In this document: in pieces, positions 38,851 through 49,664 of the stretch
Layout: every line of letters begins with the position of its first letter
Position numbering within the stretch: position 1 is the first letter of the stretch
Origin: Pomphorhynchus laevis
Taxonomy: Eukaryota; Acanthocephala; Palaeacanthocephala; Echinorhynchida; Pomphorhynchidae
DNA: 64,000 nt
Reading direction: 5' to 3'
NCBI GenBank assembly: GCA_012934845.2
Contig: WNNJ02003559.1
Location: 38,043 to 102,042, forward strand
Made by a program: the position numbers and the translations under genes
The notes under the pieces: model-generated
The model's input: the letters and a program-made list of their open reading frames with translations, nothing else
Databases searched by the model: none
What the model was told of the DNA's origin: nothing

Positions 38851-39240
38851 ATGTTTGATAATTATCAGATTTTTTAGTTTAGGAATAAGGGGAAGTTCCC
38901 CAATACCAGCATTCCCAGTTGAGATTAACAAATCACTCACCTCGTTCGTAAAAGAAGTAGATGATACCTAAGATTCTTACAAAAAATTATCCAAATTTTC
39001 TTGCATTTCGTTCTTCTTTGATCCTCCGATTGTTACTTCACTGCGCATTTTGGCATGTTCCATCAATTATCTACACAGACGGCTACTTAGATGTGTCGCC
39101 AATTCATACTGATTTACATGTTGCATTACTACTAAATAAGGCTTGTACACAGTAAAATTTCAAAGTAAAATTTCAATTTCATGTTGCAAGTTTAGTCTGA
39201 GTCAACTAAACAATGCGGCGACACTGTCAAAGCAACGTTA
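38851..39240. other. Unassigned stretch upstream of Naiad-like copy
   Basis: No coding match recognised. The last 15 bases (AAAGCAACGTTAAAA, from 39,229) are repeated after the palindrome that follows. Confidence 0.4.
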
Positions 39241-39243
39241 AAA

Positions 39244-39457
39244 TAAATAATTATTGGAGCTGGATCAAAGGAAAGAAGAAATTGTTTTTGATATTTCGCT
39301 AACTATACTGTTAGCATCTTCAGAAAATTACTCTTAAATAATTTTCTGAAGATGCTAATAGTATAGTTAGCGAAATATCAAAAAAAAATAATTTCCTCTT
39401 TTTTTGATCCAGCTCCAATAATTATTTATCAATAATGGATCATTATCAACTATTTAA
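39244..39457. repeat. Palindromic insertion with target-site duplication
   Basis: Arms pair from ATAATTATTGGAGCTGGATC to its complement, turning near 39,336. Each arm holds CTGAAGATGCTAA, a loop, TTAGCGAAATATC (39,346-39,380 plus, and its mirror). The sequence AAAGCAACGTTAAAA lies on both sides (39,229-39,243 and 39,458-39,472), as after target-primed insertion. It interrupts the 5' region of the Naiad-like element. Confidence 0.85.
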
Positions 39458-42274
39458 AAGCAACGTTAAAAATGTTGCCTTAGCAAAAATTATATGTACA
39501 TAACGAGATTGAAAACATGAGTACTAATGATTTCAATTTTAGATCTTTTAAATGTAACAGAAAAAATTGTATAGTTTGTGATGTTATAAATAATAATAAT
39601 TGTATCGTAAGTAATACGACAAACAAATGTTTTTCATTAAATATTAATAATAATTGTAACTGCAATACCTCAGGTGTAGTGTATCTAATACAGTGTACAT
39701 GTAGATTGCAATATATTGGAAAAACATCAAATGTTAAAAACTAGGTTTAGGCAACACCTATATAATATACAGCATAATAGTCAAACTATATTTCATGAAT
39801 ATATGAGATTAATAGGACATGATATTAAAAACTGTAAATTATTTATTTTAGAACATATTATCGAAGAAAACATTTCAATATTAAATCAAAAACTATTAGA
39901 AAGAGAAAATTTTTGGATTAAAACGCTTAATTCCATGCAGCCATTAGGATTGAATGACGTGGTACAAGGAATTGGCAGAAGTAGAATAGTACGCAATAAA
40001 CAACTATATTATAATAATCCAGTTAAACGCAAGCTAAGAAGTCATGGTGATAAAAGGAATAGGAAAAATAGAGTTAAAAATATTAAAAAAGAAATGTATA
40101 TAAATGAACAATTAGAAATATTAAAACAACTTTTAAGAGATAATAAGCTAAAAGATCTTTATGTAAATATAAGAAGTTTTTCTAAAGATATCATTTGTTC
40201 ATAAAATCAAAGATTAATTAACGATTATGACAGGTTAAGTTATATAATAGACAGTTATTGTAATATAAAATACTATACTCAGACAATAAATGTTAAAATT
40301 AACAATAAAAAATATACACTGACATTAAATTAATTAATAAATGTAGCGATAACATAAATATAGGTAGACTTTTAAATAATTCTAAAAGTAACAAAATAAT
40401 ATGATCAGATTTAAGTAAATATATTCCTAAAAAGAGATATAAAGTGTTATGGCCTTTAGTTTAAAAAATTTGGAAAACATAAATGAACATAAATGTACCC
40501 ATAATCTAGAATTAATTAAAAATAGCGAATTAAGGAAAAAGTTATCAAAACGGTATAAAGATTTGATAATAACTATAAAAATAAAATTTACAATTCGTTA
40601 TATAACGACTTAAATGCTTACTTTGGTAAGCTGATTAATTGTAAAAGTTAAAATACATGGAATACAATAATTTGGAAAACTTGTATATTAGATAAAATTA
40701 AACAGAAAAAACAAACAATTATAAAAGGAAAGATTAAATAAATAAAGATATACATGAAGAACTTACTAAATTGAAGGATAACTATATAAAAACAACTATT
40801 AATAAAGCTATTAATAACTTTGTCTTCATATGCAAAAATCTCTATTATCACGTGCAGGTAAAAGAAGTAAATTATAATGATTAAACTGTTAAAGCAACAT
40901 GAATGTAGAGATTTAAGTTTAGAAACAATTATTACAAGTCACTGTTCAATAATAAATAAAAAGGGTATACAGGCTAAATATATTATATATTATATTAGAA
41001 TATATAATATATTTTATATTTTATATAATATAATATTATATATTTTATTATATATTATATACTATATTATATTGGAATGCAAAATTACATAAAAATTAAA
41101 TAAAACCTAGGTTCTATGCAGTGCTTTAAATATACATTAAAGCCACTTTCGGATTATTTGAATAAAATACTTAAAGTAATTAAAAGATACTTTTTAAATA
41201 TTATAAGGTAATCGAAATTAATACTGATATAAACAAATATTTTAGTATTAATTCTCCAATAAATTAGAAAATACAATTATTTTATTCCATAAAAGAATTT
41301 TTAGAACACACAAAAGGAATAAATTTTCAAAATATAAATACATACGATTTTAGTACGCTTTATACAAATCTAGGTTTAGTAGATATTAAAGAAGCGTTAG
41401 TAAAATTAATTAACCTTATATTAGGAAAAAGATATACATATTTACCTATTTCCATTGCATTTTGTAATAATAATTATAACACCTATCTATCAAAACTTCG
41501 AACATCAAGTAAATATAAACATCTGGATAAAATTGAATTAATAGAACCGTTTAGTATTTGGATAAGTTAAAATTATTTAAAAGTAGTGACATTTATTTAG
41601 AAAAATAAAAGGTGTCAAAATGAGACATAATTTTAGCCCAATTATAGATAACTTATTTTAAAATTTTATAGAATATGAATTTGTTCATAACTGAATAAAA
41701 AAATCTAAATTATATAAAGATATGAAATATGTTTCGATATATTGATGATATATGTGTATTTAATTCTAGCAATTTTTATTCAATTAGTGAGCACATTTAT
41801 CCAGAAAGCCTTATTCTTAACAAAACCAATATTAATGATAAAGAAGGTGTATATATCTAGATATGAACATTAAATTAACATTAACTAAAACTACTATTAA
41901 TTTATATCGTAAAGATGACATATTTAAATTTACAAGAAACATATTTTTGCATGAGCATTCATGCATACCATATAATATAAAATATAATACATAGAATAAT
42001 GAAATTTTAAGAATTGCCATAATACGTAATGATATTGGCTTTCAAATTTATTAATATAATTAAATAGACACATTTTTTAAACTATGTTACTATAAAAATG
42101 CGGTCAAACAAAAAATAGTTAAATATATAAATAAAAAATTAATTAAAAATAATTTTAAACTTTTGAACGAAAAACTTTTACAGATGGATAACAAATGTTA
42201 TACTCTGTATTAGAATAAGATACTAGATAAGTAAATTTAATAAGAGAAAATTCGTAAATGTATGTATTTGGCCT

Positions 42275-42345
42275 CGCATATATGTTGGATCGAGAAATAG
42301 GGGCCAAACATGATAACATAGCAGTTTTTCCTGATGACCTCTAAT
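42275..42345 (+). ncRNA. Permuted hammerhead-like module with compensating change
   Basis: Triplet AUC, helix I GAGAAA with TTTTTC, core CTGATGA, but the GAA strand reads CAAAC in place of GAAAC. Compared with other copies, one helix I pair has gone from G-C to A-U and another from G-C to G-U, so pairing is kept while sequence changes. Confidence 0.45.
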
Positions 42346-42431
42346 CCTTATTCTGATACATTGTGTTATTTATTATTCAATTCATAAAAATGACTTTTAT
42401 TTTAAATTTCGGTTTTAAATTTTAACTTTAT

Positions 42432-42625
42432 ATAAATTATATATCTTCTTCTTTTTCTTTAGCGTCTTTCCCGTGTAGGTACGGGGTCCGCTGCTTTTGA
42501 AAGTTGCCTCCACTTGGTTCTATTTATGGCGTCTTTGGTTTCTAGTCCAACACTTATCAAATCATGACGTATGACGTTCATCCATCGCAATTTCGGCCTT
42601 CCTATCCGACGCTTTCCATCCTGTT
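42432..42625 (-). mobile_element. RTE-clade LINE, short 3' fragment
   Basis: Minus strand: the last about 190 bp of the same family as 0.1-2.2 and 52.0-53.6 kb, including the CTT/GAA tail, the CGTACCTACACGGGAAAG end and GRRIGRPKLRWMNVIRH. It is inserted into a Naiad-like 3' UTR. The next about 100 bp (CAACTTGATATAAATTATAT and TAACAAATATCTATTATTT) are tandemly doubled. Confidence 0.85.
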
Positions 42626-42834
42626 CAACTTAATATAAATTATATATAATATTTTATAACAAATATCTATTATTTCTATCCTGTCCAACTTGATATAAAT
42701 TATATATAATCTTTTATAACAAATATCTATTATTTATAATTATTAAATTTTTTAAATTTTATTCGGCATTTTTTTAATTTATAAATAATATCAAATACGT
42801 AGACTCAGTTACCTGATCTACTTTTGCTCATTGT

Positions 42835-43140
42835 ACAGAGTTTATTTTGACAAAGTATTTGATAAAATTTACAAAAAACAGTTTACACGTATTTTTGAAA
42901 GTGTTGTTGTACCTTCGAATCACATAACTTATTTGGAATTGGGATTATTTTCAAATAAAAAAATAATATTTTTAAAGATTACAGCAATGCTTTATTAAAA
43001 TAAATTCTTAGTTGTTTACAATATATAAATTGTTGCAATATTTATTTTTATGAAGCAATCATGAATGGCACTTCCATTATTCTTAAATTATAATTTTACA
43101 AAATTCTAGTTTCGGCACGTCATTATACTCACAACATTGT
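42835..43140. other. Unassigned AT-rich stretch
   Basis: No feature recognised. Confidence 0.4.
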
Positions 43141-43985
43141 TCCTAATAAATAACATACGATGTATAAGAATAAGGATTATAGGTAATCAGGAAGAACTAA
43201 TTTTATCAGGTTTCGATACCTTTTCCTCGACTCAACATAGCAGCGGGGTCAAATACGCGCTAATGACATATTTCCTCCGGTGAAATTTGATTATTTAGTG
43301 TACCTTGTTCTAATACAAATCATATTATTTATTATCCATCCATAAATATTTTTCGCTTAATAGTTTAAATAAATTTTTAATATTTTGTTGTCTTTTATAT
43401 TGTAAAATTATATGAAAGGTCCATTAAACTTAATAGAAAATTAGCAAAAATTATAGTGTTATTAAGAATACATAGTTTCCATATTTCTGACAGAAGTTAA
43501 ATTACCGGTAAAACAAAGTCCACAGATTAATAATAACTTGTAAGTAGAACAAATCCAATCAAATAACTGAGTCTACGTATTTTATACGATATATAAATAA
43601 AAATAAGTATAAATAAAATATAATTATCTAAGATTTTATAAAATTTATTATTTGTCAATTTATTATTATATCAAGTTAAAATTTAAAATTGAAATTTCAA
43701 ATAAAAATCAATTTTTAGGAATTGACTAACATCCCAGCAGGTACATGAATTGATTACAAACATTCTAATCTGAATATAACTAAAAATATAATTAAATTCA
43801 CAATTATTTTCTCTATAAAAATAGTCAGACAAATGAATTATGTTCAAATGACCGAAAGACCGAAGTCCAATATCCGAAAGACTTGATCGAATGGTGCATA
43901 ACCAAAAGGATCGGGTTGTGGTCCTATTTCTCAACGCATCAAAGCAGCGGGGCCAAATACGTGATAATGGCTTATTTCCGTTGAT
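43141..43985 (-). mobile_element. Naiad-like Penelope fragments, minus strand
   Basis: A coding C-terminus (KYLWMDNK, about 43,395-43,330) with 3' UTR and module (43,243-43,176); then a separate UTR tail at 43,556-43,733 (CAAATAACTGAGTCTACG), and a piece of the module's cleavage-strand side near 43,930-43,975. Shuffled debris of two copies. Confidence 0.7.
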
Positions 43986-43989
43986 GAAA

Positions 43990-44480
43990 AGTGATAAAAT
44001 AATAACAATAAAAATAAAATTTACAATTCGTTATATAATGACTTAAATTCTTACTTTGATAAGCTGATTAATATTAAAAGCTTAAATACATCAAAGATAA
44101 ACATTTGGAAAACTTATATATTAGATAAAATTATAGAGAAAATGGAAATAACAAGCAATTATAAAAAGAAAGATCAAATTAATAAAGATATGTATACAGA
44201 ACTTACTAAATTAAAGCATAACTATATGATAACAACTATTGATAAAGCTAGTGATAACTTTGTCTTCATATGCAAAAAAAAACTTAATTATGATATACTG
44301 ATGAAAGAAATTAATTATAATGATTTAAATGTAAATCCAACATGTGAATGGAGTGAGTTAAGTTTATAAACAATTATTACAAGTCACTGTTCTATAATGG
44401 ATAATAAGGGTATAACAATTGAATCAGATAATAAAACTATACCTATAATATATTGGAATCCAAAATTACATAAATCAGAT
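43990..44480 (+). mobile_element. Naiad-like Penelope element, RT N-terminal fragment
   Basis: Frame 44,142-44,369 and flanks: ITTIDKASDNFVFICKKKL and, after one stop, SHCSIMDNKG and IPIIYWNPKLHK. The last phrase is the Penelope RT entry motif before motif A. It stops at an inverted 3' UTR. Confidence 0.8.
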
Positions 44481-45190
44481 AAGATAACTAAGTCTACGTA
44501 TTTTATATTATATAAATCAAAAATATAGATAAATAACAAATAATTAAATAAGATTTTATACAATTGATATTTATATCAAGTTAAAATTTAAAATTTAAAT
44601 TTAAAAAGTCAATTTTTATGAACTGAATAATAAATAATAGGGGATGTATAAGAATAAGGATTAGAGGTCATCAGGAGGAAATTCTATGCTATCATGTTTA
44701 TGCCCTATTCATCTGCCCTAAATAGCAGCGGAAACAAATATGCGCTAATGACGTATTTCCTCTGATAAAATTTGATTGGTTAGTGTATCTTATTATAATA
44801 CAATATTAATTATACTAGAATATAAATCTATAATTTGAATATCATAATTTGAATATTAGAATATTAATCCATAAAAATGTTTCGCTTAATAGTTTAAATA
44901 AATTTTTTAGTAATATTTTGTTGATTTATAATTCTACATTATAACGGTGGTTATATTACCGAAAAAACAAAGTCCATAGACCAATAATAACTTGTCAGTA
45001 GGGTAAATCAGATTACATGACTGTCTACGTATTTTATATGATATATTAATATAAATAATAATAAATAATTAGATAAGATTACATACAATTTATATATAAA
45101 GTTACATTTAAAATTTAAAATTAAAATAAAAGTCAATTTTTATGAATTGAATAATAAATAAGAGACTATATATAAGAATAAAGGTTAGAG
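44478..45190 (-). mobile_element. Naiad-like 3' UTR fragments, two
   Basis: Two inverted UTR tails (from 44,478 and from about 45,005). The first includes a decayed module at about 44,660-44,735 with CTGATGA kept but GAAA lost. Confidence 0.65.
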
Positions 45191-45194
45191 GCTT

Positions 45195-45650
45195 TATTGA
45201 TTAAAATCCAATAATGCCTAAGGTTCATGTGTATTCTTTTAAAATGTATATTAAAAGTTCCTTCTGTCTCTATGAACAAAATACTTAAAGAAATTAAAGA
45301 ACACTTCAAAAAATATTATAAGGTAATCGAAATTTATACTGGTATAAAACACTATTTTTGTATTAATTCCACGAAAGAATTTTTAGAACACACAAAAGTA
45401 ATAAATTTTCAGAATATAAATACTTACGTTTTTAGTACGCTTTATACCAATTTAGATGTAGTCGATATTAACGTGTCTTAGAAATAAATAAAAATAGGAA
45501 ATATATATAAATGTGTTATAATAACATAAACGTCTATCTAAAAAGTTTAACCACTAGGTAAATATATATTTATGCATAAAATGGAATTAATAAAAGCCTT
45601 AAATATTTTGATAAATCATAATTATTTAGAAGCAGGGGGCGTCTATCGTT
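45195..45650 (+). mobile_element. Naiad-like Penelope element, RT middle fragment
   Basis: MNKILKEIKEHFKKYYKVIE, HTKVINFQNINTYVFSTLYT (motif A with V in place of D, so not catalytic), then LNILINHNYLEAG. Broken downstream by the element with inverted ends. Confidence 0.75.
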
Positions 45651-45654
45651 GGTG

Positions 45655-46086
45655 GAAATTTCCGCCTTAATTTTTTTTGATTTCAAAAAAGACCCTTAAG
45701 CATGAAGGAGCAGAACATTAAGAATGAAGGAGTAGGGAATGTATTGTTGTTCACAATAAATTTAATAACATTGATTCGACTGGGCCAATGTTCAAATATG
45801 AAAAAAATTAATTGATTGATGGGTAGAATATAAATAAAAACTGATTATATCGAAATATAATATATCGGTGAATGGGCAATATGGAGTTAATACAAGCTGT
45901 AATACATAATGTAGTTCATGATATAAAATTAGGTAAAAAATTTTAAACATGTAATATATCTTATTAAACTGATCGCAAGAAAATATAATTGGCGTCTTAA
46001 TTAAAATTTTTGTTTATCTATATACATTTTATTAGTTTTCTTCTTTATTTTATTTTGAAATAAAAAAAATAAGGCGGAAATTTCCG
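45655..46086. mobile_element. MITE-like element with ~35-bp terminal inverted repeats
   Basis: Left end GGAAATTTCCGCCTTAATT, right end its complement; the inverted match extends about 35 bp including a T/A run and TTTCAAAA. Internal 360 bp is non-coding, with a small tandem phrase AGAATGAAGGAGTAGG. It lies inside Naiad-like debris, which is partly duplicated on the right side, so no clean target duplication can be read. Confidence 0.65.
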
Positions 46087-46089
46087 GAA

Positions 46090-46610
46090 GCCATTTATGA
46101 ATAAAATTGAATTAATAGAATCCTTAAATATTTTGATAAATCAAAAATTATTAAGAAGCAGGGGCATCTATATTTAGACAAATAAAATATGTTTTAATGG
46201 GAGGTAAGGGTACTTTAATTATGGCTGACTTAGTTTTAAGCTTTATCGAATATGAATTTGTTCAAAACTTCGTACAAATAAATGCACACTCCACAAAAGT
46301 ATAAAATAAATGTTCCGATATATTGATGATGTGTATTTAACACTAATAATTTTTATTAAATAACTGAAAAAATTACCCAAATAGCCTATTTTTAAAAAAA
46401 AACTGTCATATTGATGATAAAAAAGGTATATCTAGAAATGAACATTAAATAAACATAAATTTAAACTATTATTAATTGATATCGTAAAGATGACATTGGT
46501 ATTCCATATTAAATTAAAAAAAAACATATTTTTGCATATACATTAGAACATACCAAATCATATTTAATACATAAAATATAAAATATAATTAGATATTTTC
46601 GTTTGTAAAT
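46090..46610 (+). mobile_element. Naiad-like Penelope element, decayed RT fragment
   Basis: [16 protein letters not shown] at the start, FRYIDDVYL (motif C with one codon lost) near 46,315, thumb remnants after. Many lesions. Confidence 0.7.
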
Positions 46611-46619
46611 TTATTTAAA

Positions 46620-47560
46620 GTACGAAATATGTAGTATTAGTCACCGGAGCTGATTGGCCATGTAATATGAAGTTTAGTGATATGGTTTGTGATTTAATTT
46701 CACTAAATCGATCATTCAATTATATTAAAAATTCAAATTCCATACATTCTATGGTGTATGGAATTGGAAGTCATGAAGTAAAGATTCTATAGCTGGTTTT
46801 TAATACTAAAGTTACTTTGTGTGACATAGCATCTATTTTATAGAAATATAAGCATCCATCACATAATCACCAGTCTCGATTTCAATCGATCTTTATGATC
46901 CAGACTAAAACGTCTACGATAAGCATGTCAGAGAGCATCTCGGACAATGCAGTTTTGGAGATCATGAAGGAAGATTTCATATACTGTATGAAATCTGATA
47001 ATCCTAGATTCGTAGCCTATCAGTCAAGAGCACAATCCAAGTACGGAGAGCGAAAGCTCGAATCTCTGAAAAGTCAAATTTCCGAAAGAGCTGGTAGTCA
47101 GCCTTCTGATAAGCATGGGGCTATCAATATGTGGCAGTAAGCGGGCGAAACGATAATGGATTGACAACGGTGACGTAGGAAATCAGGGTGAGATAATTGG
47201 AAGTCATAAACGAATAATTATGTATTTAGTTTTAACTGCGAAAGTCACCTTGTGTTACCTAGCAGCTATTCCACAGAAATAAAAGCATCCATCATAGGAT
47301 GACCAGTCACGATTTCAATCGATCTTCATGATCTCAAACTAAAGAACTAATGATAAACATGCAAGAGAGCATCTCGGACAATAGAGTTTCCGGTAATCAT
47401 GATAGAAGATTTCATATACTGTTTGAAATCTGATTATCTTGGATTCGTAGCTAAGTAGTAAAGAGCACAAGCAAGTAAGAGAGCTATAGCTCGAATGTCG
47501 AATGAGTCAAATTTCAGAACGAAGAATTGGTAGTCAGCCTTCTTATTAACCCGATCTACC
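46620..47560. repeat. ~432-bp tandem repeat, two units
   Basis: GCATCCATCA, GATTTCAATCGATCTT, GAGAGCATCTCGGACAAT and TTTCATATACTGT recur about 432 bp apart (for instance near 46,850 and 47,282). A short piece of the family is also at about 16,360-16,430 in inverse orientation. The frame 46,895-47,140 is only in one unit and has no known family. Confidence 0.75.
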
Positions 47561-47639
47561 AATATGTGGCAAAAAGTGATCGCAACACAAATGGATGTGG
47601 CAATGGTTCCGTAATAGTAAAGGGCGAAACTAGCTTCGA

Positions 47640-47980
47640 TCAACAAACTGCAGATTGCATGTCATTTCTAAACGACAACTTCATCGTCAAAATGATGCTG
47701 TACTCGACAACACTCATCAGTAGAATGAAGTACTCACTGATCGTTTCAGTTGCCTGTATGACAGTTCGTTGACCGAAGCCAGTTTTAATCGGCAAATACA
47801 TTGAATTTATACCAAATTCCATTCGGAATACTGGTCGTTGTTTCATTCCGCAGAGTCCGACTTAGCTTATATATGCAAAATCCAGTTTTGGATTCAACGA
47901 GTGAAGCGAACAGACAGCTATCACCTACTTTGAGTAGATAATGATGGTATGCACAGCAAATGATCTGGTTTAGAGATCAT
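47640..47980 (-). repeat. ~370-bp satellite, isolated unit
   Basis: Same family as 22.2-24.0 kb, in the inverted orientation: TCATCAGTAGAATGAAGTAC, CACTGATCGTTTCAGTTGCC, AGCGAACAGACAGC. On the minus strand it keeps GAAACGA, TTCTA, CTGATGA and a GUU triplet, with about 20 extra bases before the cleavage strand, as in the copies at 22.2-23.0 kb. Confidence 0.7.
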
Positions 47981-48689
47981 TAAAATACGCGCTCATTTAA
48001 AGTTTATGTTATACTGCAGAAAACATTAAAGTTGAAGAAATATATGGCGTAAATTTTAATCTAGTTGATCGACAAACTAAGAAATTGTGTCTTAACAAAT
48101 GGAATAAAACACTCAGTCGAGCATCTCGCCAGCTACAACAAATAATATTAAATTTCCATGAAAAAGCTTTCCAAGATGGATATAATCACTTTACATACTT
48201 GATACAAATACTAAACCCACAATCTTCTTCCATTTCAAATATATATTATTACAGGAACGAAGAAGAAAATATCCTTTATTTGATAAAAATTCTATATTTC
48301 GATAGCTCCTGCTATCATCAGGATTACAAAAAAAGTGTTTCACAATTTGTTTCCCTCGTGTTTGCAGCATTTTTTCTAAAATACAAGCATTGATGTGCCC
48401 CGCATTTCTATTTAAAAGAAAAAGAAAATACCGAGAAACAAAACAATCATACACTAAAATTTTACACACATTTTAAAAACAACAAAAAGAAAAAAAAACA
48501 GAATCATAAAACAAAATAAAATTAAAATCATAACTCAAGTGATAAAAAAAATACGAATTTAATAATAAAAATAATGTAAAATTAAAGTAATAAATTATAA
48601 TTTTATCTAAACTAAAACAATATAATAATACAATTAGAAAAAACAAACGAATTGAAAAAATTAAAATAATGTAATATTGAAATAATTAA

Positions 48690-49060
48690 TTATAATATTA
48701 TTTAAGGTTGTAATCGGATTTATTATTAAGCATTAAATTAGGTTCTTTTTTAATAAAATACGCTTCTTGAATAATGCGAGATAACAAGTTACTATCAAAT
48801 GATAAAATAGATGAATTTTCAAAATCAACGGAATGATTTAAACTAACAAAATGCTAAGCAACAGCACTAGGATTGGTCTATTTACGTACATTATAATTAT
48901 GTTGTTTAATACGCTTAACCAAACCTTGACCGGTTTGACCAACATATACCTGTTCACATTCTTTACAAGGTATTTCATAAAGAACGACATATTTGTTAAA
49001 ATCTGGCTTACGCCTAAAAATGTTGTGAAGTTTAGGTAATTTCTGTTAAAAATGTGCACC
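48690..49060 (-). mobile_element. Penelope-like GIY-YIG endonuclease end (left arm)
   Basis: Mirror of the right arm: KPDFNKYVVLYEIPCKEC-like and YVGQTGQGLVKRIK on the minus strand, shifted once. Slightly more diverged than the right arm. Confidence 0.75.
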
Positions 49061-49289
49061 TGGTTAATATATCAACTTGGTTAATATATTAACCAAGTTA
49101 ATAATACACACATTCTTTACAAGGTATTTCATAAACAATGGCATCTTTGTTAAAATCTGGTTTACGCTTAAAAATGTTGTGAAGTTTAGGTAATTTTCTG
49201 TTAAAGATGTGCACTTGGTTAATATATTAACTTGGTTAATATATTAAGCAAGTTAATATATTAAGCAAGTTAATATATTAACCAAGTGC

Positions 49290-49664
49290 ACATTTTTAAC
49301 AGAAAAATTACCTAAACTTCACAGCATTTTTAAGCGTAAACCAGATTTTAACAAAGATGTCATTGTTTATGAAATACCTTGTAAAGAATATGAACAGGTA
49401 TATGTTGGTCAAACGGGTCAAGGTTTTGTTAAGCGTATTAAACAACATAATTATAATGTTGTGCGTAAAGGGACCAATTCTAGTGCTGTGGCTCAGCATT
49501 TTGTTAGTTTAAATCATTCCGTTGATTTTGAAAATGCATCTATTTTATCATTTGAAAGTAACTTGTTATCTCGCATTATTCAACAAGTGTATTTTATTAG
49601 AATAGAACCTAATTTAATGCTTAATAATAAATCCGATTACAACCTTAAATTAAATTATAATTAA
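49290..49664 (+). mobile_element. Penelope-like GIY-YIG endonuclease end (right arm)
   Basis: IFKRKPDFNKDVIVYEIPCK, then QVYVGQTGQGFVKRIKQHNY, then KGTNSSAVAQHFVSLNHSVD and a C-terminal LNNKSDYNLKLNYN before the stop. Open and in frame through the whole endonuclease core. The N-terminal RT part is absent. A family distinct from the one at 50.1-54.06 kb. Confidence 0.82.

Larger units (their letters stand above)
39480..42830 (+). mobile_element. Naiad-like Penelope element, near full-length (endonuclease before RT)
   Basis: Order on the plus strand: zinc-finger cysteines FKCNRKNCIVC and NCNCNTSGVVYLIQCTC, then GIY-YIG (VVYLIQ, LQYIGKTS; 39,517-39,744), then RFRQHLYNIQHNSQ to ENFWIKTLNSMQPLGLNDV (39,716-40,204) in a frame shifted by one. 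The RT follows downstream: N-terminal part about 40,560-41,090, motif A DFSTLYTNLG near 41,345, motif B region decayed near 41,600-41,660, motif [11 protein letters not shown] at 41,732, thumb to about 42,200. The 3' UTR holds a module at 42,275-42,345 and the terminal block near 42,810. An RTE fragment sits inside the UTR. Canonical Penelope elements have RT first; endonuclease-first is the defining trait of the Naiad/Chlamys branch. Multiple stops, so dead. Confidence 0.82.

Noticed and set aside
46895-47140. 81-residue open frame in the 432-bp repeat
   Set aside because: It is not conserved in the second unit and has no recognisable domain.
48838-49499. Matching open frames on opposite strands
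   Set aside because: They are antisense shadows of the endonuclease in the two palindrome arms.
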